Below, piece by piece: positions 18,500 to 20,095 of a stretch of 20,095 nt of DNA. Where the stretch lies: positions 971-21,065 of the forward strand of contig QAXH01002326.1 in assembly GCA_004335635.1 (NCBI GenBank), written 5' to 3'. The notes beneath the pieces were generated by a model. It saw nothing but the letters and a program-made list of their open reading frames with translations. It had not been told where the DNA came from and made no database searches. Positions within the stretch are counted from its first letter, which is position 1. The number at the start of each line of letters is the position of its first letter. This stretch comes from Chloromonas sp. AAM2. Lineage: Eukaryota > Chlorophyta > Chlorophyceae > Chlamydomonadales > Chlamydomonadaceae. A program made the position numbers and the translations under genes.

Positions 18500-19901
18500 C
18501 TGGCAGCACAAAGGAGAAGGGCAAGGAACAGAGTCTTACAAGGTCTAAAAGACGCGCAAGAGAAGGCCGGGCCGGGCACGGTTGGTTGTTCAGTGGGAGG
18601 GAGCGGAGGGCAGAAGGGGGGGGCAAGAGACGCCTTGCGAGGTGCGGCCCCTGGAACTCGGCGACGCGCAAGGCCAGGCGGGATGCGAATGTGCTCCGAG
18701 GAAAGCGGCCAATCACCTTTTGTCACTGCATATACCGATGGATGTGCAGGACAGGTGGGCCCTCTGAATCCCCTTTACACAGTGCTATGCGGTTTCGGCT
18801 GGGCTGATGTACACCGTTGTACCCTAGCCCAAACCTCGCCTAGCCTCCTTTTCCATCCATACCTCCCCGGCCCCAAGCCTAGCCCAAGCCTAGCCCAAGC
18901 CTAGCCCAAGCCTAGCCCATGTCCCGCACCTCCACGTGTGTCCACGTCTCCGGCCGGTCCCCCGACACACTCAACCCGTTGAGCGGCCCCAGCCCCGCAT
19001 GATAGGCGGGGCCGTCACTGGCCAACCTGCACGGCGGGGGGGATCAATGGGGTTGGGCGGGCAGGGTTGGACGGGCCCTGATCAGGAATGGGCCGCATTG
19101 ACTTGAGCTGGGAGTACAACAGGTACTGTAGGGGGGTGTCCGGTAGCCAAAGCGACGTGCACAGCCATCCACTACTACTCCACTGGCTAGACATCATCAA
19201 GTGAAAATCACACCCTTCCTACTATGACCCCAACTGCCACCTCACCTCCCCGCATCGCCCAGTTCCTTTATCAGCGAGGGCATCTTGGCCTGTATCTGCC
19301 TTGCGTCGTGCAGTGCGAAGTAGAGCCGTGTGCCCATCAGCGCGCCGAGCCAGCCCGAGGGCTTGTAGTCGCGCTCCATGAGGATGGGGATGATCTTCTT
19401 GCGCTGCTGGAATGCGTACTCGGCCTCAGTCCTGTGTGGACACGTGGACACATGACTGATGATGCATGACATGGGTGACACGTGAGTAGGACGTGTGAAG
19501 GAGCATGAGAGTGAGAGAGTGAGCGTGCGAGGGCAGGGTTTAAGCATAACATCATGTGGAGGTTCGTGTTCAACCTCCAGGCGTTACAAACCTCCATGGC
19601 TAATGCCACTTATAATATTGGCGCCTGCTATGTGCATGTGTGCATGCGTCATGATGCAGGGGCGAAACCACTCACGCAAGCGGTTTCGGCTAGGCTGGTG
19701 TAATGGAAGAACTCTTCCCTCCATGTATGGTTGAGTCACCCTTGGCGATCACCCGCCCGGCAATCACCTGCACGCCTGGCTTTCCTTGTATCGCTTGCTG
19801 ACACACACCAGCACCACGGCGCTGTCCTCCACTGCCCTGGCCATGGCCTCCAGGGTGCTGCCACTCATCTTGTCGATGTCCATCCAGGTGGCGTAGCCGG
19901 C
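17972..19901 (-). CDS. TIR-SAM protein (5' end off window)
   Basis: Five minus-strand exons join in phase (2, 2, 0, 2): 19901-19768, 19431-19246, 19186-19027, 18499-18405 and 18083-17972, ending at TGA. The first two form the body of a TIR domain: GYATWMDIDKMSGSTLEAM, DSAVVLVCVSKRYKESQAC, then RTEAEYAFQQRKKIIPIL and PSGWLGALMGTRLYF. The last two form a SAM domain: VEDWLRRLRLPEHIASFKQ, then LTNELGVQLLGQRLRLIEDL. The Glu in CRTE sits where TIR NADases carry their catalytic Glu. The first TIR strand must be in an exon to the right of the window. Known TIR-SAM proteins such as SARM1 hydrolyse NAD+ and oligomerise through SAM; the same role here is inference. The linker exon (19186) is less certain because its intron would be only 59 bases. 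The frame continues past the TGA; see the next entries. Confidence 0.8.
18155..18215. repeat. Dispersed 65-bp repeat, copy 2
   Basis: Counterpart of 14666-14730. This copy lies in the intron between the two SAM exons (18404-18084). Confidence 0.7.
18629..18812 (+). repeat. Dispersed repeat, copy C (full length, in TIR-SAM intron)
   Basis: Begins gacgccttgcgaggtgcggc and ends ggctgggctgatgta; the final TGTAA is changed to TGTAC. It lies in the intron between the linker exon and the first SAM exon (19026-18500), on the strand opposite to the gene. Confidence 0.85.
18874..18919. repeat. 11-bp tandem repeat (cccaagcctag)
   Basis: About four copies in a row in the same intron as repeat copy C, with looser tagcccaa relatives just upstream. 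Confidence 0.85.
19246..19901 (-). other. TIR domain exons
   Basis: Exon 19901-19768 has acceptor cccttcag and donor GTGATT. Exon 19431-19246 has acceptor ccacacag and donor GTGAGG. The Arg of QACRTE is split across the junction. Together they give about 106 residues from alpha-A through the GWLG and LYF motifs. An intron with an unrelated repeat tail (19681-19704) lies between them. Confidence 0.88.
19681..19704 (+). repeat. Dispersed repeat, tail-only fragment
   Basis: cggtttcggctaggctggtg followed by taat matches only the 3' end of the repeat. It is in the intron between the TIR and linker part of the gene, within 19767-19432. Confidence 0.65.
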
Positions 19902-19931
19902 CTGAAGGGAAAGCGCAATGGGCGGTGGCGT

Positions 19932-20095
19932 GGAGCAGGGACAAGGGGCAGGGGACAAGGAAATGTCCAAGGGACAAGGGGCAGGGACAAGGGGCAGGGA
20001 CAAGGGGCAGGGAGAAGGGGCAGGGACAAGGGGCAGGGACAAGGGGCAGGGACAAGGGGCAGGGACAAGGGGCAGGGACAAGGGGCAGGGGACAA
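19932..20095. repeat. 12-bp minisatellite (acaaggggcagg)
   Basis: More than ten near-identical units run to the window edge, within the intron upstream of the first TIR exon. On the minus strand it is an unbroken pyrimidine-rich tract leading to the acceptor at 19903. Apparent long minus-strand ORFs over it are artefacts. Confidence 0.9.

Overview
The window looks like nuclear DNA of a green alga, probably a chlamydomonadalean (volvocalean) chlorophyte and possibly Haematococcus-like. The genes are broken by many introns, most with GTGAGT/GTGCGT/GTGGGT-type donors. TGTAA, the usual chlorophyte polyadenylation signal, lies downstream of one gene. CAG and TGCATG repeats are frequent, and introns and spacers are full of minisatellites. 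No long uninterrupted ORF is itself a gene. I found the genes by joining short exons whose intron phases agree. The organism is an inference; the exons are read from the sequence.

Layout, left to right. (1) 411-1730, minus strand: the N-lobe of a protein kinase of the cyanobacterial/plastid type. It has four phase-consistent exons and the 3' part lies beyond the left edge. Uncertain upstream exons lie at 2.5-3.1 kb. (2) 3.2-4.5 kb: no gene recognised. (3) 5216-8132, minus: MED7, a Mediator middle-module subunit, in five exons. Two further phase-compatible exons (4491-4888) may give it an acidic C-terminal extension. (4) 8133-8657: a short divergent intergenic region. (5) 8658-13599, plus: TTI2 (TELO2-interacting protein 2), six exons with a predicted 848 residues, including a polyglutamine tract and one apparent GC-AG intron. 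(6) 13.6-17.36 kb: a repeat-rich convergent spacer with a long near-perfect palindrome and two copies of a dispersed repeat. (7) 17363-19901, minus: a gene joining a TIR domain to a C-terminal SAM domain; its 5' end lies beyond the right edge.

The most interesting locus is the last. TIR and SAM occur together in the animal NAD+ hydrolase SARM1 (order ARM-SAM-SAM-TIR); here the order is TIR then SAM. The SAM exon ends at a UGA followed directly by CGG and a 7-bp all-G/C hairpin, and the same frame then stays open for about 200 codons. That stretch carries a duplicated motif (YA-S/A-AIKWG) whose two copies differ mostly at silent positions. This is the arrangement of a leaky (readthrough) stop codon and may produce a C-terminally extended isoform.

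A dispersed repeat of about 135-185 bp has three copies (15.5, 16.6 and 18.6 kb) and two tail-only fragments (3.8 and 19.7 kb). MED7 and TTI2 are housekeeping genes (transcription; PIKK maturation). The TIR-SAM gene is the accessory, possibly immune or cell-death, component. All splice sites are inferred by eye from reading frame, phase and family similarity; no transcript data were available.
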